The notes beneath the pieces are model-generated. The model had not been told where the DNA came from, did no database searches, and saw nothing but the letters and a program-made list of their open reading frames with translations. Positions 50,215 through 58,864 of a stretch of 64,000 bases of DNA are shown piece after piece; position 1 is the first letter of the stretch, and the number at the start of each line of letters is the position of its first letter. This DNA is from Amycolatopsis thermophila (GTDB lineage: Bacteria > Actinomycetota > Actinomycetes > Mycobacteriales > Pseudonocardiaceae), in the NCBI RefSeq assembly GCF_030814215.1, contig NZ_JAUSUT010000001.1, positions 2,108,001-2,172,000 on the forward strand. Direction: 5' to 3'. The translations under genes and the position numbers were made by a program.

Positions 50215-51927
50215 CTACGACTCCTCGTGCAGCCAGTCCAGTGCCTTGCGCGCGGCGTTCGACACGGCCCGGTCCGGGTGGGCCACCACGACCGACTCCA
50301 GGACTTCCCGTGCGCTCGGGTGGCCGCAGATCGTCGCGCCGGCGAGGAACAGCAGCTGGTCCGGGCGGGGTTGCGCGGCGAAGTCCGCCAGCGCCTTTTC
50401 GCGGCCCTCGGTGCGGATGTCGGTGGCCAGGAGGTCCACCTTCGAGTAGGTGCGTTCGCGGCCCGCGACCTCGCTGCGGTCGATCAAACCGGCGTCGAAC
50501 AGCCAGGCCAGTGCCGCCGGGCCGGCCGCGGAGTGGTCCCGCAGGGCCGCGATCGCCGCGACACCGTCGCCGCCCAGGCGCGCCAGCAGGCGGAACGCCA
50601 GCATCCGGTGCTCGAAATCGTCGGTGCGGCGGGCCAGCGCGGACAGCTCGGCGATCGCCCGCTCCGGTTCCCTCGCCCGCAACCACGTGCGGGCACCGTC
50701 GTCGAGGATCTGGGGGTCCAGTGGCGCCAGCCGGGCGAAGAGGACCTCCGCCGTCTCGCCCGCCAGGTCCGCGACCGTCAGCACCGGCTCGCCCTCGGCG
50801 ACGCGCAGCTCGTACGCGGCCTGCACGCCCAGCGGCAGCAGCTGGACCACCTGGCGTTCCTGCTCGGGCACGTCGTCCAGGTAGTCCACGCCGGCGAAGT
50901 CCAGCAGGTCCTCGAGGTACTCCTCGCCCGCCGGGAACACCTCCACCAGCCCGTACTCGGCCAGCCGGCGTACCACGCGCAGGATCGTGCCCCCGTCCCC
51001 GCCGAGCATCTCCACCAGCATCGGGATCGTCGCCGGTTCGGTGGCCAGCTCGGTGACCATCTCCGCCGCCAGCGGGTTGCTCAGCACGGACCCCACCGCG
51101 GCCCGCCACAGCTGAACCGGGTCGGCCAGCCGCCGCGCGGCCTTCTTCACCCGCACCAGCCGACCGCGGTAGACCCGCACCACGCCCGCGCGCTTGGCCA
51201 TCGTCACGAACTCGGCCGGGGCGCCGACCTCGGCCAGATCCCGCCCGTCGCCGACCCACTCGACGAACCGGCGCAGCTGCGGCACGACCGGCGTCACCTC
51301 GGCCTCCGCGGTGAGCCGCTCCGCACTGGCCAGCGGGAACACCGGCGACGGCGCGGCCACCTCGGCGTCCGGGTCGCCCTGGTAGTGCCGGTACGCGAGG
51401 TCGTGCAGCAGGTCCTGGTCGACCTCGACCTCGCCCCGCCGGACCCGGTCGATGAACGCCTGCGCGGCGACCTCGTTCAGCGGGTCGATGCCGTGCTCGG
51501 CCATCGCGACGGCCCAGAACTTGGCGAGCCCGAAGTTGGACGGTTCGCCCATCGCCGCGTCGAACCGGTCGGCGATCGCCGTCAGGTACGACCGCAGCAG
51601 CACCGGGTCCTCGCTGCGCTCGTCCAGCAGGTCGGCGTCGTCGAAGAAGTCCATCAGCGCCTCGACGGTGGACAGCACCGTCGAGGAGTGCGGGTCGAGC
51701 AGCACGACCTTGCGGGGGAACCACACGAGCAGCGCGTTGCGGAGGACGTCACGGCTCCAGCGGCCGAGCAGGCCGTCCCGTTCGAAGCGGAAGTCCAGCA
51801 TGGCCCCGGCGACGACCGGATCCACGACCCGTTGCCGCATCTGCGACCAGGCGTCCAGCTCGACGAGCAGCCGCTGCCGGGCGTCGATGAACTCTTCCTC
51901 GTCCGCTCCGGTGTACACCATCCGCAT
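50215..51927 (-). CDS. Uncharacterised helical-repeat protein
   Basis: 570 residues from ATG 51927. The N-terminal half (YTGADEEEFIDARQRLLVEL, then WAVAMAEHGIDPL) is helical. The C-terminal half has HEAT-like repeats (ARLGGDGVAAIAALRDHS, GHPSAREVLESVVVAHPD). No enzyme motif, signal or membrane helix. A winged-helix-like region may lie in the middle (RVVRRLAEYGLVEVF). Not a family I can name. It sits 30 bp downstream of the amidase stop, on the same strand, and could be read through from that operon. Confidence 0.7.
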   Translation of the reverse strand: MRMVYTGADEEEFIDARQRLLVELDAWSQMRQRVVDPVVAGAMLDFRFERDGLLGRWSRDVLRNALLVWFPRKVVLLDPHSSTVLSTVEALMDFFDDADLLDERSEDPVLLRSYLTAIADRFDAAMGEPSNFGLAKFWAVAMAEHGIDPLNEVAAQAFIDRVRRGEVEVDQDLLHDLAYRHYQGDPDAEVAAPSPVFPLASAERLTAEAEVTPVVPQLRRFVEWVGDGRDLAEVGAPAEFVTMAKRAGVVRVYRGRLVRVKKAARRLADPVQLWRAAVGSVLSNPLAAEMVTELATEPATIPMLVEMLGGDGGTILRVVRRLAEYGLVEVFPAGEEYLEDLLDFAGVDYLDDVPEQERQVVQLLPLGVQAAYELRVAEGEPVLTVADLAGETAEVLFARLAPLDPQILDDGARTWLRAREPERAIAELSALARRTDDFEHRMLAFRLLARLGGDGVAAIAALRDHSAAGPAALAWLFDAGLIDRSEVAGRERTYSKVDLLATDIRTEGREKALADFAAQPRPDQLLFLAGATICGHPSAREVLESVVVAHPDRAVSNAARKALDWLHEES

Positions 51928-51956
51928 GGCTCGATCGTCCCGCAGATGGCGCGTAA

Positions 51957-53333
51957 TCACACCCCCGGAGAACGCTGCGGGTCGCGAATTCCTTCGAATG
52001 CTGCAGCCACCTGGAGCACACCGAGGTCGTCGAACCGCCGTCCGGCGACCTGCAGCCCGACCGGCTGTCCCCCACTCGTATAACCGCAGTTCAACGACAC
52101 CGCGGGCTGCCCGGACATGTTGTAGGGCACGGTGAACGCGATGTGCTCGAACGGACGCGCCGGGTCGTTCGTGGGCGAGGCCCACTCGGCGGGCGGCGCG
52201 GAAACGGGGCAGGTGGGCGACAGGACGAAGTCGTACGGCTCGGTGGCGCGCAGCGCGGCGACGCTGATCGCGTCCATCTGCGCGAAGCCGCGGTAGGTCG
52301 CGACCCCGGACACCTCCGCGCCGCCCTGCGCCCAGGTGAGGATGTAGGGCAGCACGAGCGCCTGGCGTTCCGGCGGCAGCGCGCTGATGTCGCACCACGC
52401 CCGGACCCGCCAGAAGTCGTCGAGGCCGTCGAGCATTTCCCTGGTCAGGAACGGTTCGACCGGCTCCACGACGGCCCCGGCCGCCTCGAACCGGCGGGCC
52501 GCGGCGAGCACCGCGGCGCGCACGTCGTCCTCCACCGGCAGGCCGACGCCGGCGTCCAGCTGCAGCCCCAGCCGCAGTCCGGTGACGTCGAAATCCAGCT
52601 GGGACCAGGCGATTTCCGCCGGGGGCAGGCTCAGGTGGTCCCGGTTGTCCGGCGCGGACAGCACACCCATCAGCAACGCGGCGTCGGCGACCGTCCGGGT
52701 CATCGGCCCGGCGACGCGGCCGGGGAACGGCGGGTGCACCGGCACCCGCCCGAAGCTCGGCTTCAGCCCGACCAGGCCGCACCACCCGGCGGGCAGCCGG
52801 ATCGAGCCGCCGATGTCGGTGCCCACGTGCAGCGGCCCGTACCCGGCGGCAGCCGCGGCGGCGGCGCCCGCACTGGACCCGCCGGGCGTGCGCGCCAGGT
52901 CCCACGGGTTGCGGCTCGCGGTGTGGAAGCTCGACAACCCCGAGGTCAGCATCCCGTAGTCGGGCATCGTGGTCTTGCCGAGCAGCACCGCGCCGGCCTC
53001 GCGGACACGGGCGGCGGCGGGCGCGTCGGCCGGAGCCGGGACGAGTTCGGTGGCCGCGGTGCCCAGCGGGACCGGCGTGCCCCGGGTCGCGATGTTCTCC
53101 TTCAAGGTGATCGGCACGCCGTCGAGCGGGCCCGCCTCCCCCGCGGCCCAGCGCTGCTCGGAGGCCTTCGCCGCGTCCCGCGCCTGCGACGGGTCGTAGG
53201 CGTAGAGCGCGTGCAGCGACGGCTCCAGCGCGTCGATGCGGGCGAGCACCGCCTCGGTGACCTCGACCGGGGACAGCGTCCCGGCACGGTAGGCGGCGAG
53301 CAGGTCGGTCGCGGTCAGACCGGTCAACTCCAC
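51957..53333 (-). CDS. Amidase (amidase-signature family)
   Basis: 458 residues from GTG 53333, with GAGGAGGGA upstream. Ser-cisSer-Lys triad: Lys78 in TLKENIA, the cis-Ser near 153-154 in GGSSAGAA, and the nucleophile Ser177 in GTDIGGSIRLPA. It hydrolyses an amide to acid and ammonia. It is the last gene of the eight-gene operon that begins with a peptide-type ABC transporter, so its substrate is probably the imported compound or a product of the dehydrogenases. Confidence 0.9.
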   Translation of the reverse strand: MELTGLTATDLLAAYRAGTLSPVEVTEAVLARIDALEPSLHALYAYDPSQARDAAKASEQRWAAGEAGPLDGVPITLKENIATRGTPVPLGTAATELVPAPADAPAAARVREAGAVLLGKTTMPDYGMLTSGLSSFHTASRNPWDLARTPGGSSAGAAAAAAAGYGPLHVGTDIGGSIRLPAGWCGLVGLKPSFGRVPVHPPFPGRVAGPMTRTVADAALLMGVLSAPDNRDHLSLPPAEIAWSQLDFDVTGLRLGLQLDAGVGLPVEDDVRAAVLAAARRFEAAGAVVEPVEPFLTREMLDGLDDFWRVRAWCDISALPPERQALVLPYILTWAQGGAEVSGVATYRGFAQMDAISVAALRATEPYDFVLSPTCPVSAPPAEWASPTNDPARPFEHIAFTVPYNMSGQPAVSLNCGYTSGGQPVGLQVAGRRFDDLGVLQVAAAFEGIRDPQRSPGV

Positions 53334-53346
53334 GGACGGTCCCTCC

Positions 53347-54111
53347 TCATTCCGGCGGTGTGTAGCGGCCGTCGACCGCGGTCCAGCCACCGTCGACGGC
53401 CAGCACCGCCCCGGTGACGAAGCTCGCGGCGTCCGAGGCCAGGTAGACGACGGCACCGGCCAGTTCGGACGCCTTCGCCCAGCGGCCGAGCGCGCTCTTG
53501 CCCGCGTAGGCGGCGTACCAGTCCGGGCTCGCCTTGATCTGCTCGGTCAGCGGGGTCTCCACCACCCCCGGAGCGATCGCGTTGACCCGCACCCCGGACG
53601 GCCCGAACTCGGCGGCCGCGGTGCGGAACAGCTGCACGAGTCCGGCCTTCGTCGCGGCGTACGGCCCCTGGCCCGGTTCCACTGTGGTGCCGCGGATCGA
53701 GGAGAACCCGATGATGCTGCCGCGCCCGCGCTCGACCATGCCCGCGCCGAAAGCCCGGACGACGTCGAAGGTCGCACCCAGGTTCAACGCGACAACCCGG
53801 TCGAACTCCTCGCGCCGGTAGTCGAGCAGGCGTTTGCGCACGTTGGTGGCGGCGGTCAGGACGACGACGTCGATCTCGCCCAGCTCCGCGGCCGCGCGGT
53901 CGACGGCACCGGGGTCGAGCACATCGATCTCGTACGACCGGCCGCCGATCTCACCCGCGGCCTCGCGGGCGGCGGCGGCGTTGCGGTCCGCGCACACCAC
54001 CTCGGCGCCGTGCGCGGCCAGGGCGAGCGCCGACTCGCGGCCGATGCCGCTGCCCGCGCCGAGCACCACGGCCCGCTTCCCGTCGAGCCGGAACAGCTTC
54101 TCGTAGTTCAC
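53347..54111 (-). CDS. SDR family dehydrogenase
   Basis: 254 residues from GTG 54111 (GTGA overlap with the aldehyde dehydrogenase stop). Motifs: VVLGAGSGIGRESA, AATNV in place of the common NNAG, and YAATKAGL as active site. C-terminal GAVLAVDGGWTAVDG closes the fold. It would oxidise an alcohol or reduce a carbonyl in the catabolic route encoded by the operon. Confidence 0.88.
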   Translation of the reverse strand: MNYEKLFRLDGKRAVVLGAGSGIGRESALALAAHGAEVVCADRNAAAAREAAGEIGGRSYEIDVLDPGAVDRAAAELGEIDVVVLTAATNVRKRLLDYRREEFDRVVALNLGATFDVVRAFGAGMVERGRGSIIGFSSIRGTTVEPGQGPYAATKAGLVQLFRTAAAEFGPSGVRVNAIAPGVVETPLTEQIKASPDWYAAYAGKSALGRWAKASELAGAVVYLASDAASFVTGAVLAVDGGWTAVDGRYTPPE

Positions 54112-55550
54112 GCCCGGATCACCGCCATCCGCGTCACGGTCAGCTCGTCGATCGCGAACCGCGGCCCCTCGCGGCCGATGCCGGAGTCCTTCACACCGCC
54201 ATAGGGCATGGTGTCCGACCGGAACCCGGGCACCTCGTTCACCACGACCCCGCCGACCTCCAGCTCGTCGATCGCGCGCACGGCGGTGCGCAGCGAACCG
54301 GTGAACACGCTCGCGTGCAGGCCGTACCGCGAGTCGTTGACCAGCGCGAACGCCGTCTCGACGTCGGGCACCCGGCGCAGGCACACCACGGGGCCGAAGA
54401 TCTCCTCGTCCCAGCAGTCCACGCCGTCGGGCACGTCGGTCAGCACGGTCGGCCGGATGATCCCGTCCACGGCCTCACCGCCCGCGGCCACCTTCGCGCC
54501 CGCCGCGACCGCCGCGGAGATCCAGTCGAGCACGCGGCGCGTGGACCGTTCGTCGATCAGCGCCGACACCCGTGTCTTCTCGTCCCGCGGATCGCCCACG
54601 ACGACCTCGGGCATCCGGGCCAGCAGCCGCTCGGTGAACACGTCGGCCACGTCGTCGACGACCAGCAGCCGCTGCACCGAGATGCACGCCTGGCCGGACG
54701 CGTAGAAGCCGCCGCGCAGCACCGCGTCCACCGCGGCGTCCAGGTCCGCGTCCCCGGCGACCACGAGCGCGGCGTTGGAACCCAGCTCCAGCAGCGTTTT
54801 CGTGGGCGCGGCGTCCTTGGCGATCCGGTGCCCGACGGCGGCCGACCCGGTGAACGACACCGCGCCGATCCGCCGGTCGGTGACCAGGGCCGAGCCGACC
54901 TCGGCGTCCCCGGTGACCAGCTGGACCATCGGCAGCGGCGCGTCCGCGGCCGCCGCGGCCTCGCGCACGAGGTGCACCAGCCACAGGGTCGCGAGCGGCG
55001 TCTGCGGTGCCGGTTTGACGATCACCGGGCAGGCGGCCGCGATCGCCGGTGCGATCTTGTGCGACGCGAGCAGCAACGGGTAGTTGAACCCGGCGATCCC
55101 GACCACCACGCCGATCGGCTTGCGCACCCAGAACCCGGTCAGCCCCTCGCCGGAGGGCAGCAGGTCCAGCGGCACCGTCTCGCCGTGCAGCCGGGCGACC
55201 TCTTCGGCGGCCGCCTGCCAGGTCACCAGCGTGCGCGCGACCTCGACGCGGCAGTCGACCAGCGGCTTGCCGGTCTCCACGACCAGCAGGCCCTCCAGCT
55301 CGTCGCGCCATTCCAGCAGCGACCGGTGCACGCCCAGCAGCACCTCGCGCCGCACGTGCGAGGGCAGCTTCGCCACCTGCCGCGCGACCAGCACCGCCTC
55401 GCTGACCGCGAGGTGCGCCAGGTCGGCCGTGCCCACCGGCGCCCGCGCGACCACGCAGCCGTCGTAGGGGAACCTGATCTCCGCGGTGTCCGGTGTGGAC
55501 ACCCAGTCGGACCCGATCGGCAGTCCGTCGGGATAGGGGTCGAACATCAT
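54108..55550 (-). CDS. Aldehyde dehydrogenase
   Basis: 480 residues from ATG 55550 (AGGGAGG upstream). Catalytic Cys289 in GQACISVQR and general-base Glu255 in LLELGSNA are 34 residues apart, as usual for the superfamily. VGIAGFNYPLL and VKPAPQTPLA line the NAD site. It would oxidise an aldehyde, perhaps produced after amide or alcohol processing, to the acid. ATGA overlap with the ABC ATPase gene. Confidence 0.9.
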   Translation of the reverse strand: MMFDPYPDGLPIGSDWVSTPDTAEIRFPYDGCVVARAPVGTADLAHLAVSEAVLVARQVAKLPSHVRREVLLGVHRSLLEWRDELEGLLVVETGKPLVDCRVEVARTLVTWQAAAEEVARLHGETVPLDLLPSGEGLTGFWVRKPIGVVVGIAGFNYPLLLASHKIAPAIAAACPVIVKPAPQTPLATLWLVHLVREAAAAADAPLPMVQLVTGDAEVGSALVTDRRIGAVSFTGSAAVGHRIAKDAAPTKTLLELGSNAALVVAGDADLDAAVDAVLRGGFYASGQACISVQRLLVVDDVADVFTERLLARMPEVVVGDPRDEKTRVSALIDERSTRRVLDWISAAVAAGAKVAAGGEAVDGIIRPTVLTDVPDGVDCWDEEIFGPVVCLRRVPDVETAFALVNDSRYGLHASVFTGSLRTAVRAIDELEVGGVVVNEVPGFRSDTMPYGGVKDSGIGREGPRFAIDELTVTRMAVIRA

Positions 55551-56311
55551 CGTCCTCCCTGCAACCTGGCCAGTTCCGCACGCAGGTTCGGCGCCGCGGC
55601 GAGGAGTTCCCGCGTGTAGGGATGTCGCGGATCGTCGTAGACCTGTTCCACCGGGCCCAGCTCGACGAGCTCCCCGTGCCGCATCACGGCGACCGTGTCG
55701 CACACCCGTCGTACCACGGCGAGGTCGTGCGAAACGAACACGAGCGTCAGCTCGAACCGGTCGGTGAGCTCGGCGAGCAGGTCGAGGATCTGCTTGCGCA
55801 CCGACACGTCCAGCGCGCTGACCGGCTCGTCCGCGACGAGCACCCGCGGCCGCGGCGCGAGCGCGCGGGCGATCGAGATGCGCTGCCGCTGCCCGCCGGA
55901 GAACTGGTGCGGGTAGCGGCCCGCCGCGTCCGCGGGCAGCCCGACCGCGGTCAGCAGCTCCGCGACGCGGTCCGGATCGCGGCGGCCGAGCGGTTCGCAG
56001 ATGATGTCCCGCACGCGCATGCGCGGGTCGAGCGAGCCCATCGGGTCCTGGAACACGACCTGCAGCGCCTCGCGCAGGAACCGCAGCTTCCGCTCGGGCA
56101 GGCCGTCGATCCGACGGCCCGCGAACCGGATCTCCCCGGCGCTCGGCCGGTCGAGCCCGGCGAGCAGGCGCACCAGCGTCGACTTGCCCGAGCCGGACTC
56201 GCCGACGATGCCGAACCGCTGCCCGGCTTCGATCTCGACCGACACCCCGCGCAGGGCGTGCACCTCGCGCGGCCGCCGGTACGTGCGGTGGACCTCCCGC
56301 AGTTCGATCAC
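55547..56311 (-). CDS. Oligopeptide-type ABC transporter ATPase (second)
   Basis: 254 residues from GTG 56311. Walker A GESGSGKST, signature FSGGQRQR, Walker B VLVADEPVSALD. It is of the OppF/DppF group (VFQDPMGSLDPR is the hallmark Q-loop). Coupled by GTGA to the first ATPase. With it, it powers import of the substrate. Confidence 0.92.
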   Translation of the reverse strand: MIELREVHRTYRRPREVHALRGVSVEIEAGQRFGIVGESGSGKSTLVRLLAGLDRPSAGEIRFAGRRIDGLPERKLRFLREALQVVFQDPMGSLDPRMRVRDIICEPLGRRDPDRVAELLTAVGLPADAAGRYPHQFSGGQRQRISIARALAPRPRVLVADEPVSALDVSVRKQILDLLAELTDRFELTLVFVSHDLAVVRRVCDTVAVMRHGELVELGPVEQVYDDPRHPYTRELLAAAPNLRAELARLQGGR

Positions 56312-57078
56312 GCCGCCTCCAGGTCCGACGCCGCCAGCAGCTTCCTGGTGTAGTCGTGCGCCGGCCGGGTGAGAACGTCCGAAGTGGACCCCTCCTCGAC
56401 CATCCGGCCCTCGTGCATCACCAGCACCCGCGTGCACACCTTCGCCACCACCGCGAGGTCGTGCGTGATGAACAGCAGTGCGGTGTCCCGCTCCGCCACG
56501 CCGGCCAGGATCAGGTCGAGCACCTGGGCCTGCACCGTCACGTCCAGCGCGGTCGTCGGCTCGTCGCAGATCAGCAGCGCCGGGTCGTTGGCCAGGGCTA
56601 TCGCCAGCATGACCCGCTGCCGCTGGCCGCCGGAGAGCTGGTGCGGGTAGGCGCGGGCGAGCTGTTCCGGATCGGGCAGCTTCACCGCGTCCAGCAGGGC
56701 GACGGCCGCCCGCTGTGCCGCACGCCTCGACTTGTCGCCGTGCAGGCGTATCGACTCGGCGACCTGACGCCCGACGCGCATCAGCGGGTTCAGCGCGGTC
56801 ATCGGCTCCTGGAACACCATCGCCAGGTCCCGCCCACGCCGGCCCGACAGCTCGCGCTCGGACGCCCCCAGCAGCTCGGTGCCCGTCAGCTTCGCCGAGC
56901 CCGTCGCGCGCAGCCCCTCCGGGAGCAGGCCCATCACCGCCGACGCGGTCAGCGACTTGCCGGACCCGGACTCGCCGATCAGCCCGACCCGCTCACCCCG
57001 GCCGACCTCGAACGACACGTCGTGCACGAGCTGTCGCGCACCGGTGAACACGGACAACTGCGCCACCTCGAGGGTCAT
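56308..57078 (-). CDS. Oligopeptide-type ABC transporter ATPase (first)
   Basis: 256 residues. Walker A GESGSGKSL, Q-loop VFQEPMTALNP (OppD/DppD type), signature LSGGQRQR and Walker B LLICDEPTTALD. The C-terminal extension with conserved Cys common in OppD is missing, so this is a short form. ATGA overlap with the permease gene. Confidence 0.92.
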   Translation of the reverse strand: MTLEVAQLSVFTGARQLVHDVSFEVGRGERVGLIGESGSGKSLTASAVMGLLPEGLRATGSAKLTGTELLGASERELSGRRGRDLAMVFQEPMTALNPLMRVGRQVAESIRLHGDKSRRAAQRAAVALLDAVKLPDPEQLARAYPHQLSGGQRQRVMLAIALANDPALLICDEPTTALDVTVQAQVLDLILAGVAERDTALLFITHDLAVVAKVCTRVLVMHEGRMVEEGSTSDVLTRPAHDYTRKLLAASDLEAA

Positions 57079-57905
57079 CGCCGCTCCAGCCGTGGGTCGA
57101 GACGGTCGCGCAGGCCGTCACCGAGCAGGTTGAACCCGAGCACCGCGACCGCGATGGCCAGGCCCGGCACCAGCGCCAGCCGCGGGTGCACGGTCAGCAG
57201 TTCCTGGGACTCCTGCAGCATCCGGCCCCAGGACGGTGTCGGCGGCCGGGTGCCGAAACCGAGGAACGACAGCGCCGCCTCGGCCAGCACCGCGATGCCG
57301 AACGACACCGAGCACTGCACGATCACCAGCCCGCCGATGTTCGGCAGCACGTGCCGTCGCGCCACGAAGAACCGCGACCGGCCGGCCGCGCGCGACGCGA
57401 GCACGTATTCGGTGCTCATCACCTGCAACGTGCCGGAGCGGGCCACCCGCGCGAACGAGGGGATGGTCGCGACGCCGATCGCGATCATCGCGGTGACGGT
57501 GCTGGCGCCGTAGACCGCGCCGAGCATGATCGCCAGCAGCAGCGCGGGGAAGGCGAGCACCAGGTCGTTGACGCGCATGACGAACTCGCCGAGCCACCGG
57601 TTCGACATCCCGGCGAGGATCCCCAGCGGCGTCCCGGCGATCGCCGCCACACCGACCGCGATCACGCCGACGTAGAGCGTGGTGCGCGCCCCGACCAGGA
57701 TCTGGCTGAACACGTCCCGGCCGAACTTGTCCGTCCCGAACCAGAACTCGCCGGTCGGACCGAGCAGCCGCGCGGTCGATTCGACCTTGAGCGGATCGTG
57801 CGGCGTCCAGGCGAACGACACGAGCGCGGCGAGCACCACGAGCCCGACCAGGACCGCGCCCGCGATCAGCGCCGGTGAAGTCCGTCCCTTGACTGCTGCG
57901 CTCAT
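57075..57905 (-). CDS. Peptide-type ABC permease (DppC-like)
   Basis: 276 residues, six helices. Hallmarks: WFGTDKFGRDVFSQI near the N-terminus and the ATPase-coupling segment YVLASRAAGRSRFFVARRHVLP. Forms the channel with the DppB-like protein. ATGA overlap with it. Confidence 0.92.
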   Translation of the reverse strand: MSAAVKGRTSPALIAGAVLVGLVVLAALVSFAWTPHDPLKVESTARLLGPTGEFWFGTDKFGRDVFSQILVGARTTLYVGVIAVGVAAIAGTPLGILAGMSNRWLGEFVMRVNDLVLAFPALLLAIMLGAVYGASTVTAMIAIGVATIPSFARVARSGTLQVMSTEYVLASRAAGRSRFFVARRHVLPNIGGLVIVQCSVSFGIAVLAEAALSFLGFGTRPPTPSWGRMLQESQELLTVHPRLALVPGLAIAVAVLGFNLLGDGLRDRLDPRLERR

Positions 57906-58864
57906 CGAGCCGTCCTCAGCCGGGGGTCGATCACCACGTAGAGCAGGTCGACCACGAAGTTGACCACCAGCACCGCCACCACCAGCACGAGCACGATGGC
58001 CTGCACCGACAGCAGATCCCGCGCCGACACCGAGTCCAGCAGCATGCTGCCCAGGCCCGGCAGCACGAACACGCGCTCCACCACGACGGCGCCGATCAGC
58101 AACGTGGTCAGCTGCAGTCCGAGCACGGTCACCACCGGCACCGCGGCGTTGCGCATGCCGTGCCGCATCAGCGCCGGGTACGGGCGGAGCCCCTTGGAGC
58201 GGGCGGTGCGCAGGTAGTCCTGGCCGAGCGTGTCCAGCACGGCCGAGCGGACGTAACGGGTGAGCACCGCGCCCTGCACGATGCCGAGCGAGAGCGCGGG
58301 CAGGACCAGCCCGCGCAGGAACTCGCCGGTGTCCTGGTCCGGCGGCGTCCACCCACCCGAGGGCAGCCAGCGCAGCTGCACGGCGAAGACCTGCACGAGC
58401 AGGATCCCGGCGAGGAACGCCGGCACCGCCACGCCCAGCTGCGAGAGACCGGAGATCGCGGTTCCGCCGAAGCGCCGGTGCCACACGGCGGCGAGCGCGC
58501 CGAACGGCACGGCGAGGACCACCGCGACCAGCATTCCGGCGCCCACCAGCCACAACGTCACGCCCAGCCGGTCGATCAGCTGCGGGCCGATCGCCTCGCC
58601 GGTGACGTAGGAGCGGCCGAAGTCGCCGTGCAGTACGCCGCCCATCCAGCTCAGGTACTGCTCGACGACCGGCCGGTCCAGGCCGAAGTCGTGGCGCGTC
58701 TTGGCGAGCAGCTCCGGGGTGGCGTTGACGCCGAGCGCGACCTGCGCCGGATCGCCGGGCAGCACCGCCATGAACGCGAACACCACGATCGAGGCGACCA
58801 GCACGCTGACCACCAGGATCGCCACGCGGCGCACGATCGTGAACGCCATCAGCCCGCGCCCCAT
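57902..58864 (-). CDS. Peptide-type ABC permease (DppB-like)
   Basis: 320 residues from ATG 58864 (ATG 58849 also in frame). Six helices, with VLPGDPAQVALG and LGLDRP-like DFGLDRPVVEQYLSW after the first helix, and the coupling loop QDYLRTARSKGLRPY. Its start overlaps the stop of the binding-protein gene (TGATG). Confidence 0.92.
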   Translation of the reverse strand: MGRGLMAFTIVRRVAILVVSVLVASIVVFAFMAVLPGDPAQVALGVNATPELLAKTRHDFGLDRPVVEQYLSWMGGVLHGDFGRSYVTGEAIGPQLIDRLGVTLWLVGAGMLVAVVLAVPFGALAAVWHRRFGGTAISGLSQLGVAVPAFLAGILLVQVFAVQLRWLPSGGWTPPDQDTGEFLRGLVLPALSLGIVQGAVLTRYVRSAVLDTLGQDYLRTARSKGLRPYPALMRHGMRNAAVPVVTVLGLQLTTLLIGAVVVERVFVLPGLGSMLLDSVSARDLLSVQAIVLVLVVAVLVVNFVVDLLYVVIDPRLRTAR

